The notes beneath the pieces were generated by a model. The model was given only the letters and a program-made list of their open reading frames with translations, was not told where the DNA came from and searched no databases. From assembly GCF_025147485.1 (NCBI RefSeq), contig NZ_CP102263.1, positions 447,501 to 511,500 on the forward strand: a stretch of 64,000 nucleotides of DNA. Reading direction: 5' to 3'. Position numbers and translations under genes: made by a program. Positions 11,623 to 21,351 of the stretch are shown piece after piece (within the stretch, counting starts at the first letter, position 1; every line of letters starts with the position of its first letter). Origin of the DNA: Bacteroides uniformis. GTDB lineage: Bacteria; Bacteroidota; Bacteroidia; Bacteroidales; Bacteroidaceae.

Positions 11623-13134
11623 ATGAATTTAAGAAATATATTCACTACCGCATTAGGCTGCTTCACCATACTGGCAGCCTGCGGCAATGACAATGACAGT
11701 AACATCACCCCTACACCGGAACCCAAGCCAGACCAACCCACGGAAGAGGTAAAGGATGTTACCCTCTATGTAACGAACACCAGTCGTACTTATGATTTGA
11801 CAAAGTCCGGGCTGGCCTTCGGCACCGGAAGCAACATGTCACCTTCTACCGTGACACTCGACCCCACCACCCGTTATCAGGAAATGGACGGTTTTGGCGC
11901 AGCCATTACTGGCTCTACCAGTTACAACCTGATGCAAATGACACAAGAGAACCGCACGAAGTTTCTGACTGAGACATTCTCGGATAAAGAAGGCTACGGC
12001 TTCAGCTATGTACGTATTGCCATCGGTTGTTCCGACTTCTCATTCAGTGAATTTACTTGCTGTGACGAAAAGGGACTTGAGCACTTTGCCCTTCCGATGG
12101 AAGACACCAAGTATGTAATTCCTATATTGAAGGAAATTCTAGCAATCAATCCTACTGTCAAAGTGATTGCCGCTCCCTGGACATGTCCGAAGTGGATGAA
12201 AGTGAAAAGCCTGGAAGAACGTGTACCCTTTGACTCATGGACCAGCGGACACTTGAACCCCGAATATTACAGAACGTATGGCGAATATTTCGTAAAATGG
12301 ATACAAGCTTTCGAAAAGGAAGGCATCAAAATCCACGCTGTGACTCCGCAGAACGAACCGCTGAACCACGGTAACTCAGCATCCTTGTTCATGGGATGGG
12401 AAGAAGCCCGTGACTTCATCAAGACTGGCCTGGGCCCTGCCTTCAAAGAAGCCGGAGTTACTACAAAGATTTATGTTTTCGACCATAACTACAACTACGA
12501 CAATCTGGCCGACCAAAAAAGTTACCCTACCAAGATTTATGATGATGCGGAAGCCTCACAATACATTGCGGGCGCTGCCTACCATAATTATGGCGGTAAC
12601 CGTTCTGAGTTGCTGAATATCCACAAACTCTATCCCAACAAGGAACTGCTTTTTACGGAAACCTCCATCGGTACTTGGAACTCCGGTCGCGATTTGGAAG
12701 CACGCCTGCTTAACGATATGGAAGAAATAGCATTGGGAACAGCCAACAACTGGTGCCGCGGCACCATTGTGTGGAATCTGATGTTAGACAGTGACCTGGG
12801 ACCGGTAAGCCCCTCAGATGGTTCTTGCAAGACCTGCTACGGTGCAGTGGATATTGACAATACAAACTATTCTAAAATTGTCCGTAATTCCCATTATTAC
12901 CTTATCGGGCACATGTCTTCAGTCGTGAAACCGGGAGCTGTACGTATCGGAACGACCGGTTACACAGCCAACGGAATCACCTACTCCGCCTTCGAGAATA
13001 CGGACGGTACCTATGCATTCGTATTGGCAAACAACAATGCAGATGCCAAGCGAATCACCGTAAGCGACGGCACACACTACTTTTCCTACGAAGTTCCGGC
13101 CAAAGCAGTCGTTTCTTACCGTTGGAAAAAATAA
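11623..13134 (+). CDS. GH30-family glycoside hydrolase lipoprotein (probable endo-beta-1,6-glucanase)
   Basis: This 503-residue lipoprotein has its lipobox Cys at about residue 20 (TILAAC) followed by a TPTPEPKPDQP linker. The catalytic (beta/alpha)8 part begins at YQEMDGFGAAITGS. The expected acid/base Glu245 sits in TPQNEPLNHG and the nucleophile Glu346 in LLFTETSIGTW, both typical of GH30. A C-terminal beta domain follows. An in-frame TTG at 11617 precedes the chosen ATG. The order regulator, SusC, SusD, GH30, SGBP matches the B. thetaiotaomicron fungal beta-1,6-glucan locus (BT3309-BT3314), whose BT3312 is a GH30_3 endo-beta-1,6-glucanase. A beta-glucosylceramidase-like or xylanase role is less likely. 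Confidence 0.88.
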   Translation: MNLRNIFTTALGCFTILAACGNDNDSNITPTPEPKPDQPTEEVKDVTLYVTNTSRTYDLTKSGLAFGTGSNMSPSTVTLDPTTRYQEMDGFGAAITGSTSYNLMQMTQENRTKFLTETFSDKEGYGFSYVRIAIGCSDFSFSEFTCCDEKGLEHFALPMEDTKYVIPILKEILAINPTVKVIAAPWTCPKWMKVKSLEERVPFDSWTSGHLNPEYYRTYGEYFVKWIQAFEKEGIKIHAVTPQNEPLNHGNSASLFMGWEEARDFIKTGLGPAFKEAGVTTKIYVFDHNYNYDNLADQKSYPTKIYDDAEASQYIAGAAYHNYGGNRSELLNIHKLYPNKELLFTETSIGTWNSGRDLEARLLNDMEEIALGTANNWCRGTIVWNLMLDSDLGPVSPSDGSCKTCYGAVDIDNTNYSKIVRNSHYYLIGHMSSVVKPGAVRIGTTGYTANGITYSAFENTDGTYAFVLANNNADAKRITVSDGTHYFSYEVPAKAVVSYRWKK

Positions 13135-13161
13135 AACTAATAATTTAAACAGAAGATTATA

Positions 13162-14493
13162 ATGAAAAGCTTAAAATACTATCTAATGGCATTGGCAGGC
13201 ATAGCCATGCTGAATGCTTGCAGCGATGACGATCCGGTTCCCGGCAACCCGACAATGGACTTTCAGGCAGAACCTTCTTCAGCCTTGTTCGGAGACAGTC
13301 TGCCTTTTACAATCAAGGCATCGGACGCAGATGTACCCCTTTCCACGTTAAAAGCGCGGTTATACTTCAGCGACGAAATGGTGTCAGAGACTATAATCCG
13401 TACAAAAGTAAACGGTCAAGACTATACCGGGAAAATATATGTTCCCTATCTGGCAAATATTCCCAACGGAACAGCTACATTGAAGTTCATTCTGCAGAAC
13501 ATCAATTTCACAATTACAGAAAAAAGCTATGACGTGGCGCTGAGTCGTCCGGACTTCCCCTACCTAACTCTGATTTCCGGAGACCAAGAATACCGCATGG
13601 AAAAAGTCGCAGCCAATCAGTATAGCGTGACCGGTGAATTTGCACAAAAAGTGAAAGGTTACATCAAAGCTCCTAAAGTAGGCGCCAACGGGAATGAAAT
13701 CAACTTCGGATGGAGCAACGGTGCCATTACACAAGGTACCTCCAGTGAAATTACCTTCTCCAATCTGTCAGCTGGAGAATATTCCATCTCCTTCAATACG
13801 TTGACTTATGCAGCCGCTCCTTTCGTGAAACTACTGCTGAACGGTTCTGAAATGGAGATGGTGGATGATGACCATTACAGCATCGACCTCAATCTGAAGC
13901 AAGGGGACAACATCACTGCAGACATTCCCAACTTCGACCAATATTGGATAGACCCCGACTTCTTCGAAAAGAATGAAGACGGTTCGCTGAAGTTCCTGCC
14001 CATCGATGGAACTTATCGCGTCATTGCCAACCTGGCCCTGAATTATCTGGAAGTATTGAAAATGAACGGAACAAGCACCGCCACTCTGAACGATGACGGA
14101 ACCGGCGCCCTTTGGATTATCGGTGACGGTATCGGTAAACCTTCCGTAGCGACCAATGCCGTAGGTTGGACTACAGAAAAAGGTCTCTGCATGTCACAGA
14201 TTGAAGCGAAGAAGTATCAGGTAACAGTAGTAGCGGGAGAGCAAATCAAATCTGATGACATCAACTTCAAGTTCTTCCACCAGCAAGGTTGGGGAGGTGA
14301 ATATAAAAACGATGCCTTGTCTACCACCAGTGACTTAGTATTTATAGGTGACAGTACCAACGGACGTGATGCCGGCAACTTGGGCCTCGTAGAAGGCAAA
14401 AGCCTGGAAAACGGTGTCGCTTACCGGTTCACAGTTGACGTAACGGCAGGTGTCTCTTCGGCAGTTCTGACAGTAGAAAAGGTAGAAAGATAG
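13162..14493 (+). CDS. Surface glycan-binding lipoprotein, SusE-position (DUF5125/5121-like)
   Basis: A 443-residue lipoprotein: MKSLKYYLMALAGIAMLNAC (Cys20) followed by SDDDPVPG. The rest is predicted beta-rich, with repeated Ig-like or SusE-like units (about 30-125, 130-215, 215-300) and a C-terminal domain from about 310 with ALWIIGDGIGKPS and FKFFHQQGWGGEY. The aromatic-rich tail resembles carbohydrate-binding DUF5121/5125 domains of surface glycan-binding proteins. It is last in the SusCD-GH30 operon, 27 bp after the GH30 stop and just before a terminator. It most likely holds glycan at the cell surface for the GH30 enzyme. Confidence 0.8.
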   Translation: MKSLKYYLMALAGIAMLNACSDDDPVPGNPTMDFQAEPSSALFGDSLPFTIKASDADVPLSTLKARLYFSDEMVSETIIRTKVNGQDYTGKIYVPYLANIPNGTATLKFILQNINFTITEKSYDVALSRPDFPYLTLISGDQEYRMEKVAANQYSVTGEFAQKVKGYIKAPKVGANGNEINFGWSNGAITQGTSSEITFSNLSAGEYSISFNTLTYAAAPFVKLLLNGSEMEMVDDDHYSIDLNLKQGDNITADIPNFDQYWIDPDFFEKNEDGSLKFLPIDGTYRVIANLALNYLEVLKMNGTSTATLNDDGTGALWIIGDGIGKPSVATNAVGWTTEKGLCMSQIEAKKYQVTVVAGEQIKSDDINFKFFHQQGWGGEYKNDALSTTSDLVFIGDSTNGRDAGNLGLVEGKSLENGVAYRFTVDVTAGVSSAVLTVEKVER

Positions 14494-14525
14494 ACGGATA
14501 ACGCAGAAGATTAACTAAATGAGAA

Positions 14526-14561
14526 AGGGGCTGGCTCTATAAAAGAGTTCAGCCCCTCTTG
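14526..14561 (+). terminator. Intrinsic terminator after the PUL operon
   Basis: The stem AGGGGCTGGCTCT pairs with AGAGTTCAGCCCCT around loop ATAAA with one bulge, followed by CTTGTTT. It lies 33 bp after the SGBP stop. Confidence 0.85.
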
Positions 14562-14586
14562 TTTATGCAGAATATATGTTCCGGAT

Positions 14587-14931
14587 TTAGCTTAAACCTT
14601 CTTTCGCCTCCTCTTGTGGAATACGTACCGAAGTGTAAAGCTCAAGAATGGCGGCTATCGTCAGAGACACAATCCATTCATTGCCCCTTGTAAAGAGCAT
14701 GAATGCCCCCGTAAGCACCAGCAAAAGCGCACCGAATATTTGCTGTCGGCGCAGGCGTTTGACAGTGGGACTTTTACATTTGGACGGAGAATTAATTTGG
14801 GCCAAAGCAACCATCGTAGCGCCGATAGTATATATATAAGGTGAAAGAGGCCAGCCCGTGATATAAACGGCAGCTCCTGCCAAGAGCATCACGGCCCCTA
14901 CTGCGAAAAGGGCGGGTATCAGTTGTTTCAT
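14587..14931 (-). CDS. Conserved small membrane protein of unknown function
   Basis: The 114 residues form four likely membrane helices in two hairpins (about 5-27, 31-45, 65-80, 86-104) separated by a basic cytoplasmic loop (CKSPTVKRLRRQQ). No catalytic motif is visible. Its ATG overlaps the stop of the divIC/ftsB-like gene by 4 bp (ATGA), so the two are translationally coupled. I do not recognise a named family; the pairing suggests an envelope role but that is inference. Confidence 0.75.
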   Translation of the reverse strand: MKQLIPALFAVGAVMLLAGAAVYITGWPLSPYIYTIGATMVALAQINSPSKCKSPTVKRLRRQQIFGALLLVLTGAFMLFTRGNEWIVSLTIAAILELYTSVRIPQEEAKEGLS

Positions 14932-15236
14932 TCTTCTATATCTTCTTCAAATACATAAATATCCTCATTGGGCTTTTTCATCAGATACTTCTCACGGGCA
15001 ATCCGTTCGATGGCACCGGAGTCGACGGCAAGCTCATTGAGCCGTTCGGTATTCTCCTCGTATTCCTTGCGGTACTTTTCTATTTCATCGCGCAGACGGC
15101 TTTCTTCCCGGGCGTAACCCAAACGGCGTACAACACTGTTCTCATCCAGGAACCCGATAATTACAGCAAACAACGCAAGCGTAATCAGATATTTATGCTT
15201 GCGGACAAAAGACCAAAGAGAAGCAAGTTTATCCAT
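14928..15236 (-). CDS. FtsB/DivIC-like septum formation initiator
   Basis: The 102 residues comprise a short cytoplasmic tail, one membrane helix (about 15-30, KYLITLALFAVIIGFL), a periplasmic coiled coil with heptads (ESRLRDEIEKYRKEYEENTERLNEL) and the AIERIAREKYLMKKPNEDIYVFEE tail typical of DivIC/FtsB proteins. In the divisome these proteins bridge FtsL and FtsQ. The minus-strand -7 box TATCTTTG at 15304-15311 would give a leader of about 60 nt. The gene diverges from dnaX. Confidence 0.85.
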   Translation of the reverse strand: MDKLASLWSFVRKHKYLITLALFAVIIGFLDENSVVRRLGYAREESRLRDEIEKYRKEYEENTERLNELAVDSGAIERIAREKYLMKKPNEDIYVFEEDIEE

Positions 15237-15303
15237 CTCGTTATCTACTATTTAGCAATTTATCATTCATGATGGAGCTTGTCCATCATATAACTTCACG
15301 TCA

Positions 15304-15352
15304 CAAAGATAAGAGGAATAACCGAAAGATTTCTTTTTTTTGTGTACATTTG
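15304..15352. promoter_or_regulatory. Divergent promoters for divIC/ftsB-like gene and dnaX
   Basis: The minus-strand -7 box TATCTTTG (15304-15311) faces left and the plus-strand -7 box TACATTTG (15345-15352) faces right. The plus-strand start site near 15359 is downstream of the ATG that would open the longest dnaX frame (15340), so dnaX must begin at 15379. -33 boxes are weak. Confidence 0.6.
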
Positions 15353-15378
15353 CACAAAAAGCAAAGAATATCCCAAAT

Positions 15379-17193
15379 ATGGAAAACTATATCGTATCTG
15401 CACGGAAATATCGTCCCTCGACCTTTGAGTCCGTAGTAGGCCAACGTGCACTGACCACTACCTTGAAGAATGCCATTGCCACCGGAAAACTGGCGCATGC
15501 CTATCTTTTTTGCGGTCCAAGAGGCGTGGGAAAAACAACTTGTGCCCGTATCTTTGCTAAAACAATCAACTGCATGAGCCCCACAGCAGACGGCGAGGCA
15601 TGCAACCAATGTGAATCCTGTACTGCCTTCAATGAGCAGCGCTCCTACAATATCCATGAGCTGGATGCCGCCTCAAACAACTCTGTGGATGACATCCGCC
15701 AATTGGTGGAGCAGGTACGCATTCCACCTCAGATAGGCAAATACAAAGTATATATCATTGATGAGGTACATATGCTGTCCGCCTCGGCTTTCAATGCTTT
15801 CCTGAAAACACTGGAAGAGCCTCCACGCCATGCCATATTCATCCTTGCCACTACCGAGAAGCACAAGATATTGCCCACCATCCTTTCACGCTGCCAAATA
15901 TATGATTTCAGCCGGATTGGTGTGGAAGATACCGTAGCACACCTCGCATATGTCGCCTCCAAAGAAGGTATCACTGCTGAACCGGAAGCGTTGAATGTCA
16001 TTGCCCTCAAAGCAGACGGCGGTATGCGCGACGCACTATCCATCTTCGACCAGGTGGTAAGCTTCACCGGAGGACACATCACCTATAAGAGCGTGATTGA
16101 AAACCTCAATGTGCTGGACTATGAATACTACTTCAAACTAACCGGATTCTTTCTTGAGAACAAAATCAGTGACGCGTTGCTATTACTGAATGATGTGCTC
16201 AACAAAGGCTTCGACGGCAGCCACTTCATCACCGGACTTTCATCCCACCTGCGCGACTTGCTTGTCAGCAAAGACCCGGCGACACTGCCGTTGCTTGAAG
16301 TGGGCGCAAGCATCCGCGAACGTTACCAAGCACAAGCACAGCAATGCCCCCTCCCTTTTCTTTACCGTGCCATGAAGCTCTGCAACGATTGTGACCTGAA
16401 CTACCGTGCCAGTAAAAACAAACGGCTACTGGTAGAGCTCACTCTGATACAAGTGGCACAACTGACCGCCGAGGAGGACGACGGTGCCAATGGGCGCAGC
16501 CCTAAACAAGCTATAAAACCCATATTCACGCAGCCTGCCGCCGCTCAGCAGCCACAGGCCACTGCTGCCATGCCCCAACAAACCGTACAGCCGGCAGTAC
16601 AGACAAACAGCACTCCCCAACCTGCTGCCACGCAGCATAGTAATGCAACAACTCCACATGCCACACCTGCTGCCGTATTAATGGCGCAAGGGAGAGAAGA
16701 GAAAAAAATTCCGGTCATGAAAATGTCCGGATTAGGGGTCTCCATCAAACGCCCCCATATAGAAGAGGAACAAAGAAACCCTTCATCTAACCCTACTGCC
16801 GCCCACCAAGCAGCACAACCGGAAGAAGACTACATCTTCAATGAAAGGGATTTGAACTATTACTGGCAGGAGTATGCCGGACGTATGCCCAAGGAGCAAG
16901 TAGCCATAGCCAAGCGCATGCAGAACATGCGCATCACTTTAATAAATGACACAACTTTTGAGGCTGTGGTAGACAATGAAATCGTTGCCAAGGAATTTAC
17001 CGGCATGATACCCACTCTGCAAAATTACCTACGTACCCGGCTAAAGAACCGCAAAGTCACCATGACTGTCCGGATTAGTGCTCCTACTGAAAAGGTACGT
17101 GCCTATGGACGCGTTGAAAAATTCCAAATGATGGCACAAAAGAACAGTGCACTATTACAACTAAAAGAAGAGTTTGGTTTGGAACTGTATTAA
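15379..17193 (+). CDS. dnaX: DNA polymerase III subunit gamma/tau
   Basis: This 604-residue clamp-loader ATPase has Walker A GPRGVGKT at 46-53, a zinc module with Cys65, Cys75, Cys78 and Cys81, Walker B IIDEVHM near 126-132, and sensor 1 TTEKHKILPTILSRCQ. After domain III there is a Gln/Ala/Pro-rich linker (about 370-470) and a tau-like C-terminal region (FNERDLNYYWQEYAGRMP). It loads the sliding clamp and links leading- and lagging-strand polymerases. The start is set by homology (MENYIVSARKYRPSTF) and by the -7 box at 15345, which excludes the upstream ATG at 15340. Whether a shorter gamma form is made by frameshifting is not evident; I see no clear slippery A run with a hairpin. Confidence 0.97.
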   Translation: MENYIVSARKYRPSTFESVVGQRALTTTLKNAIATGKLAHAYLFCGPRGVGKTTCARIFAKTINCMSPTADGEACNQCESCTAFNEQRSYNIHELDAASNNSVDDIRQLVEQVRIPPQIGKYKVYIIDEVHMLSASAFNAFLKTLEEPPRHAIFILATTEKHKILPTILSRCQIYDFSRIGVEDTVAHLAYVASKEGITAEPEALNVIALKADGGMRDALSIFDQVVSFTGGHITYKSVIENLNVLDYEYYFKLTGFFLENKISDALLLLNDVLNKGFDGSHFITGLSSHLRDLLVSKDPATLPLLEVGASIRERYQAQAQQCPLPFLYRAMKLCNDCDLNYRASKNKRLLVELTLIQVAQLTAEEDDGANGRSPKQAIKPIFTQPAAAQQPQATAAMPQQTVQPAVQTNSTPQPAATQHSNATTPHATPAAVLMAQGREEKKIPVMKMSGLGVSIKRPHIEEEQRNPSSNPTAAHQAAQPEEDYIFNERDLNYYWQEYAGRMPKEQVAIAKRMQNMRITLINDTTFEAVVDNEIVAKEFTGMIPTLQNYLRTRLKNRKVTMTVRISAPTEKVRAYGRVEKFQMMAQKNSALLQLKEEFGLELY

Positions 17194-17284
17194 TCCCTTC
17201 CAATCGCCTGCATAAAGTTGCTAACAAATTGAGTATAAAGGATAAAAAAACATCTATTTAATTTTTTATTTATTCATTTATATT

Positions 17285-17292
17285 TATTTTTG
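17285..17292 (+). promoter_or_regulatory. Candidate -7 box for the kinase pair
   Basis: TATTTTTG fits TAnnTTTG and would give a leader of about 37 nt to the ATG at 17336. No convincing -33 box; the upstream DNA is very AT-rich. Confidence 0.45.
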
Positions 17293-17335
17293 CCAATAAT
17301 AAACAAAAGAGGCAAACAAACATTTGAGAACAAAA

Positions 17336-19207
17336 ATGATTATATGGATGCTATTGGGGCAGATACTGTATACTTCTGTCTTATCAGCACATACAATAGC
17401 CAATCAAGAAAAGCAGAGTATTCTGCAATCATTGGTCAAAAGACAAGTTCTCTATGATGACTCCATATCCATAGACAGTGTCATTGCGTGGAGCGAGCAA
17501 CTTCTTCCCACCCAACAATCAAATGAAGATAGAACAACGTATTTTCTATTACAACTTCAATTGGCCAATGCCTATACATTGCGCGGCGATATCAGCTTAG
17601 CGACGAACCGGGCACAACTTATGTACGAAGAAGCTAAAGCAACAGACTACCAATTTGGTATGGTAGTGGCCAACCAAGCCATCGGAGACGCCTATAATAC
17701 AATAGCCAACATGGGGGATAAAGCCCTGGAATCATACCAGGATGCTTTGACTGAACTATCCAACATTTCAGACCAGCATCCATATAGGGCACAGCTTCTT
17801 TTAAAAATGTCCAACGTTCTGCAACGGAAAGGACGTCTGGAAGAAGCGGAAAAAATCCTGGAAGAGCTGGAGAAAATATTATATCAGGAGCCTGACTACC
17901 CGACAGACTTCTTTTTCTGCATCGAAAAGACGAATTTTGCCATTTCCCATGGACACCTCTCACAAGACTATCTTGATGAAGCAAACATCTGGCTCCACAA
18001 AATGGACTCCATTTACCAACTGCACCCAGAGAAGTTCTATCGGTTTCACTTGGATTATACCACTGCCGCCTACTATAGAGCCATGGGAAATTGGGACAAA
18101 CAATACTGGAAACAAGCTCTGGACATCTACTCCAAATTGCAAGCAGAATACTCCGGTAATAAGCGCTCCACGTATTACCGCTGGACTTCGCTGGAAAAAA
18201 TCTATCTCTGTAAAATACAAGGCATGGCCATGGAAGCCTGCCGAATCTACCAGGAATTGTATCCTCCTATAGATACACTCGCTTCACAAAGCTATATCCG
18301 GCAAATCAATACGATAAAGGCAAAATACCAGGTAGATAAGGCAGAGACGGCCAGCAATAACGAATACAATAAAATCATAACCAGCATATTGGTAGGAACG
18401 ATGGCATTAGTAACGTTATTTGTTCTACTTGCCATCCTACTCAAAAGGCAACGGGAAAAGGTGAAACTCTCCACCCAAAAACTGGCAACATCACGGATAA
18501 ATGCCGAAAATGCCATGCGTGCAAAAAGCGTGTTCCTCTCGAACATGAGCCATGAAATCCGTACCCCACTCAATGCATTATCGGGCTTTTCATCCCTATT
18601 GACGGAAGAGGGACTGGACGATGAGACACGCCGTCAGTGCAATGAAGTTATCCAACAGAACTCAGAACTATTGCTGAAGCTTATTAACGACGTGATAGAT
18701 CTATCGAGTCTTGAATTCGGCAAACTGCAATTCTGTATTGCACAACATGATGCCGTAAGCATCTGCAGAAACGTGATAGATACCGTGAACAAAGTGAAAC
18801 AGACACAAGCTGAACTTACATTCACCACCGAGCTGGAAGAAATGCCCATCGAGACTGACGACTCACGCCTGCAGCAAGTCCTGATTAACCTACTGATAAA
18901 TGCTACCAAATTTACCCCACAAGGCAGCATTGTCCTAAAGCTGGAAAAAGAAACGGACGACACCGTACTATTCACCGTAACAGATACCGGTTGCGGCATT
19001 CCCAAAGACAAGCAAGCCAACATTTTCCAACGTTTTGAAAAGCTGAATGAGAATGCTCAAGGCAGTGGGTTGGGGCTCTCCATATGCCAACTTATCATAG
19101 AGCATATCGGCGGACAAATATGGATTGATTCAGAGTATGCCGAAGGCTCACGCTTCTGCTTCACCCACCCCATAAGCCAGACAGGCAGAAAGGAGAATAA
19201 GAAATGA
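17336..19207 (+). CDS. TPR-containing sensor histidine kinase
   Basis: The 623 residues (from the ATG; a TTG four codons earlier is also in frame) include a signal peptide (about 1-18), a TPR-type periplasmic region (about 20-335), a membrane helix (about 345-370, ITSILVGTMALVTLFVLLAI), HisKA with the phospho-acceptor His406 in NMSHEIRTPLNA, and a HATPase with N-box Asn522 (LLINATKFT), DTGCGIP and GSGLGLSI. It is therefore a complete kinase. There is no receiver or DNA-binding domain and no response regulator gene nearby, so its partner is elsewhere. The stop overlaps the start of the next gene by 4 bp. The ligand is unknown. Confidence 0.92.
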   Translation: MIIWMLLGQILYTSVLSAHTIANQEKQSILQSLVKRQVLYDDSISIDSVIAWSEQLLPTQQSNEDRTTYFLLQLQLANAYTLRGDISLATNRAQLMYEEAKATDYQFGMVVANQAIGDAYNTIANMGDKALESYQDALTELSNISDQHPYRAQLLLKMSNVLQRKGRLEEAEKILEELEKILYQEPDYPTDFFFCIEKTNFAISHGHLSQDYLDEANIWLHKMDSIYQLHPEKFYRFHLDYTTAAYYRAMGNWDKQYWKQALDIYSKLQAEYSGNKRSTYYRWTSLEKIYLCKIQGMAMEACRIYQELYPPIDTLASQSYIRQINTIKAKYQVDKAETASNNEYNKIITSILVGTMALVTLFVLLAILLKRQREKVKLSTQKLATSRINAENAMRAKSVFLSNMSHEIRTPLNALSGFSSLLTEEGLDDETRRQCNEVIQQNSELLLKLINDVIDLSSLEFGKLQFCIAQHDAVSICRNVIDTVNKVKQTQAELTFTTELEEMPIETDDSRLQQVLINLLINATKFTPQGSIVLKLEKETDDTVLFTVTDTGCGIPKDKQANIFQRFEKLNENAQGSGLGLSICQLIIEHIGGQIWIDSEYAEGSRFCFTHPISQTGRKENKK

Positions 19208-21165
19208 AACAGATATTTACATTGCTCATTGCCTTATGCTGGCTGTTACCGTCCGCACACGCAGATGTGCGACGGACAGAAGCCAAGGATAGCCTGCTAC
19301 GTATATATCTTGCCTCCCCAGCCGATACCACCAGATTGGAAACCCTATATCAGATAGCACTGCTTGACCAACTGTCACCGACATTCATCTATTACGAGAA
19401 CAAATTACTGGAAGAGGCCATCGCCCAGAAAAATATACCTTACCAGAGTGCGGCCATATATGCGCACATTATTTATTACTACAACCTACTGGACCAAAAA
19501 CATGCAGAACAATGGCTGAAGAGGCTCGAACAGTTGTCTGAAGAGCACAACTACTACCGTCATTACTTCAGAGGCAAAAAGATGATGATAGAATTCTATG
19601 TCATCAGCCAGAAGATTGAATTAGCCCTCAAACAAGCACAAGACATGTACGACAAGGCTCAAAGTCTTGGCAACCATGACGGTATGCGCGAAGCATGCCT
19701 ATGCCTGATGACTGGATATTTCAATACCTTACGTTACAAAGAAGGAATCACCTACCTAAACAAGGCTTTTGAACTGACAAGTCCGGATTCCTCCCTTGCC
19801 ACTCAGATTGATTTATTGACAAAAGCGGTACTGGCTTACTCATATCTGCATGACAATGACAACATGTTCCGGTATCTGGAGGAACTCAACAATGCAAAAA
19901 ACAGATTGCAGGAAGAAGGCACCACCGTACTGACAAACGGCTATACCAATTTGTATCTGCTCATAGATTTACAATACGCCCTTTACTATACCCGCCTTCA
20001 ACGTCCTGCGGAAGCATGGGAATATTTGCAGAAAGCAGAGCGGCATCTCAGTACATCTTCATTTCTTCCTTATCGGTTGATACGTTTGGCAGCATATGCC
20101 GAATATTACCAACTGACAAAAGAATACGACAAAGCTTTGGTTTATTTAGAAGACGCCATTGAACTTGTAACCCCTATTTCACTGGATAATGCCATGATTT
20201 ATGGACTTCAGAAAGCGGATATACTAGTAAAGATGGGGTTTCCGGACGACGCACTTCCTATCTATAAACAAATAACCAAGGCAAGAGATTCGTTATATAC
20301 AGTATTCTCCACCTCACAGATAGAACAGATACAAAGCCTATATAATATGGACCAACTGCTTTTCCAGAAAGAACAGCGGCAAGCCACTTTTCACCGTATC
20401 TGTCTGGTCACTTCCATTATCATCATTATAGCCTTGTTACTTTTCAACCTACATATGTATAGAAGCAGGAAGCGGCTGCAACAAGATGAGAAGGAAATGC
20501 GTAAATTGGCAATTATTGCCGAAGAAGCCAACGAAGTAAAAAGCCGTTTCCTTGCCAATATGAGTTATAATATCCGTATTCCACTGAACAATGTAGTCGG
20601 TTTCTCCCAACTGCTTTCCACCGACAACGAACTGGATGAAGAAGAGCGAAAAGAGTATTCCGGTATTATCCAGACCAATTCGGGTGAGCTTATCCAACTG
20701 GTAAACGACGTATTGGACCTCTCACGCCTGGAAGCGAATATGATGAAATTTCAATTGCAGGATTGTAATGTAAAAGAATGGTGCAACGAACTAGGTTGTC
20801 TAATACAAATGCGTAGTGAAGGCCGTATCCTCCTGGAACTACAAGTAGAGGTGGGAGATGTGCGTATCCATACCGACGTCAACCGCCTTACACAAATAGT
20901 GACAAGTATGCTGCTTTATCCGAACGACTGCAAAGAAACGCGCAAAGTCAGCATGTTCTTGGTCAACCATCCGGACAAACACATCATCGCATGCCGGATA
21001 GAGAACAGTCCTATAGCCGATTCCAGGTTTGCCTCTCAAAAAGTATCAGTGCAACAGAAAATCAACCAGTTGTTCTTTGAACATTTCAAAGGTACCTATC
21101 AAACCGAGAATGTCGAAGAAGGAGAAATCGCAGTGATTACTTTTACCTATCCGACTCTTTCTTAA
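19204..21165 (+). CDS. TPR sensor with degenerate (probably inactive) histidine kinase module
   Basis: This 653-residue paralogue of the preceding kinase has a signal peptide (ending SAHA), TPR-like helices (about 25-385), a membrane helix (about 400-418, ICLVTSIIIIIALLLF) and a HisKA-like helix. In that helix the phospho-acceptor is lost: NMSHEIRTPL of the neighbour reads NMSYNIRIPL here, with Tyr455 in place of His. The ATP-binding domain is also eroded: LLINATKFT becomes MLLYPNDCKE, DTGCGIP becomes ENSPIADS, and no GLGL is present. The frame is open along its full length, so it is a maintained pseudokinase rather than a broken gene. Translational coupling with the active kinase suggests a heterodimer or a regulatory subunit. 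Confidence 0.88.
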   Translation: MKQIFTLLIALCWLLPSAHADVRRTEAKDSLLRIYLASPADTTRLETLYQIALLDQLSPTFIYYENKLLEEAIAQKNIPYQSAAIYAHIIYYYNLLDQKHAEQWLKRLEQLSEEHNYYRHYFRGKKMMIEFYVISQKIELALKQAQDMYDKAQSLGNHDGMREACLCLMTGYFNTLRYKEGITYLNKAFELTSPDSSLATQIDLLTKAVLAYSYLHDNDNMFRYLEELNNAKNRLQEEGTTVLTNGYTNLYLLIDLQYALYYTRLQRPAEAWEYLQKAERHLSTSSFLPYRLIRLAAYAEYYQLTKEYDKALVYLEDAIELVTPISLDNAMIYGLQKADILVKMGFPDDALPIYKQITKARDSLYTVFSTSQIEQIQSLYNMDQLLFQKEQRQATFHRICLVTSIIIIIALLLFNLHMYRSRKRLQQDEKEMRKLAIIAEEANEVKSRFLANMSYNIRIPLNNVVGFSQLLSTDNELDEEERKEYSGIIQTNSGELIQLVNDVLDLSRLEANMMKFQLQDCNVKEWCNELGCLIQMRSEGRILLELQVEVGDVRIHTDVNRLTQIVTSMLLYPNDCKETRKVSMFLVNHPDKHIIACRIENSPIADSRFASQKVSVQQKINQLFFEHFKGTYQTENVEEGEIAVITFTYPTLS

Positions 21166-21351
21166 AAGTTGAAAATCGGCTTAAGCTCCAGCTAAAGCCA
21201 ATAGTATCAGAGCAATTCGTTTACGAAATTCAAAAACGAACATTTTTCAGTCTCTGCGGTATGCTGTGTCGCTTTCTCGACTCCTTATTTAGACGACATA
21301 CAAATTATACGTTTTTAATCAAGATTGATAGCAAGTAATAAAGAAAACCAC

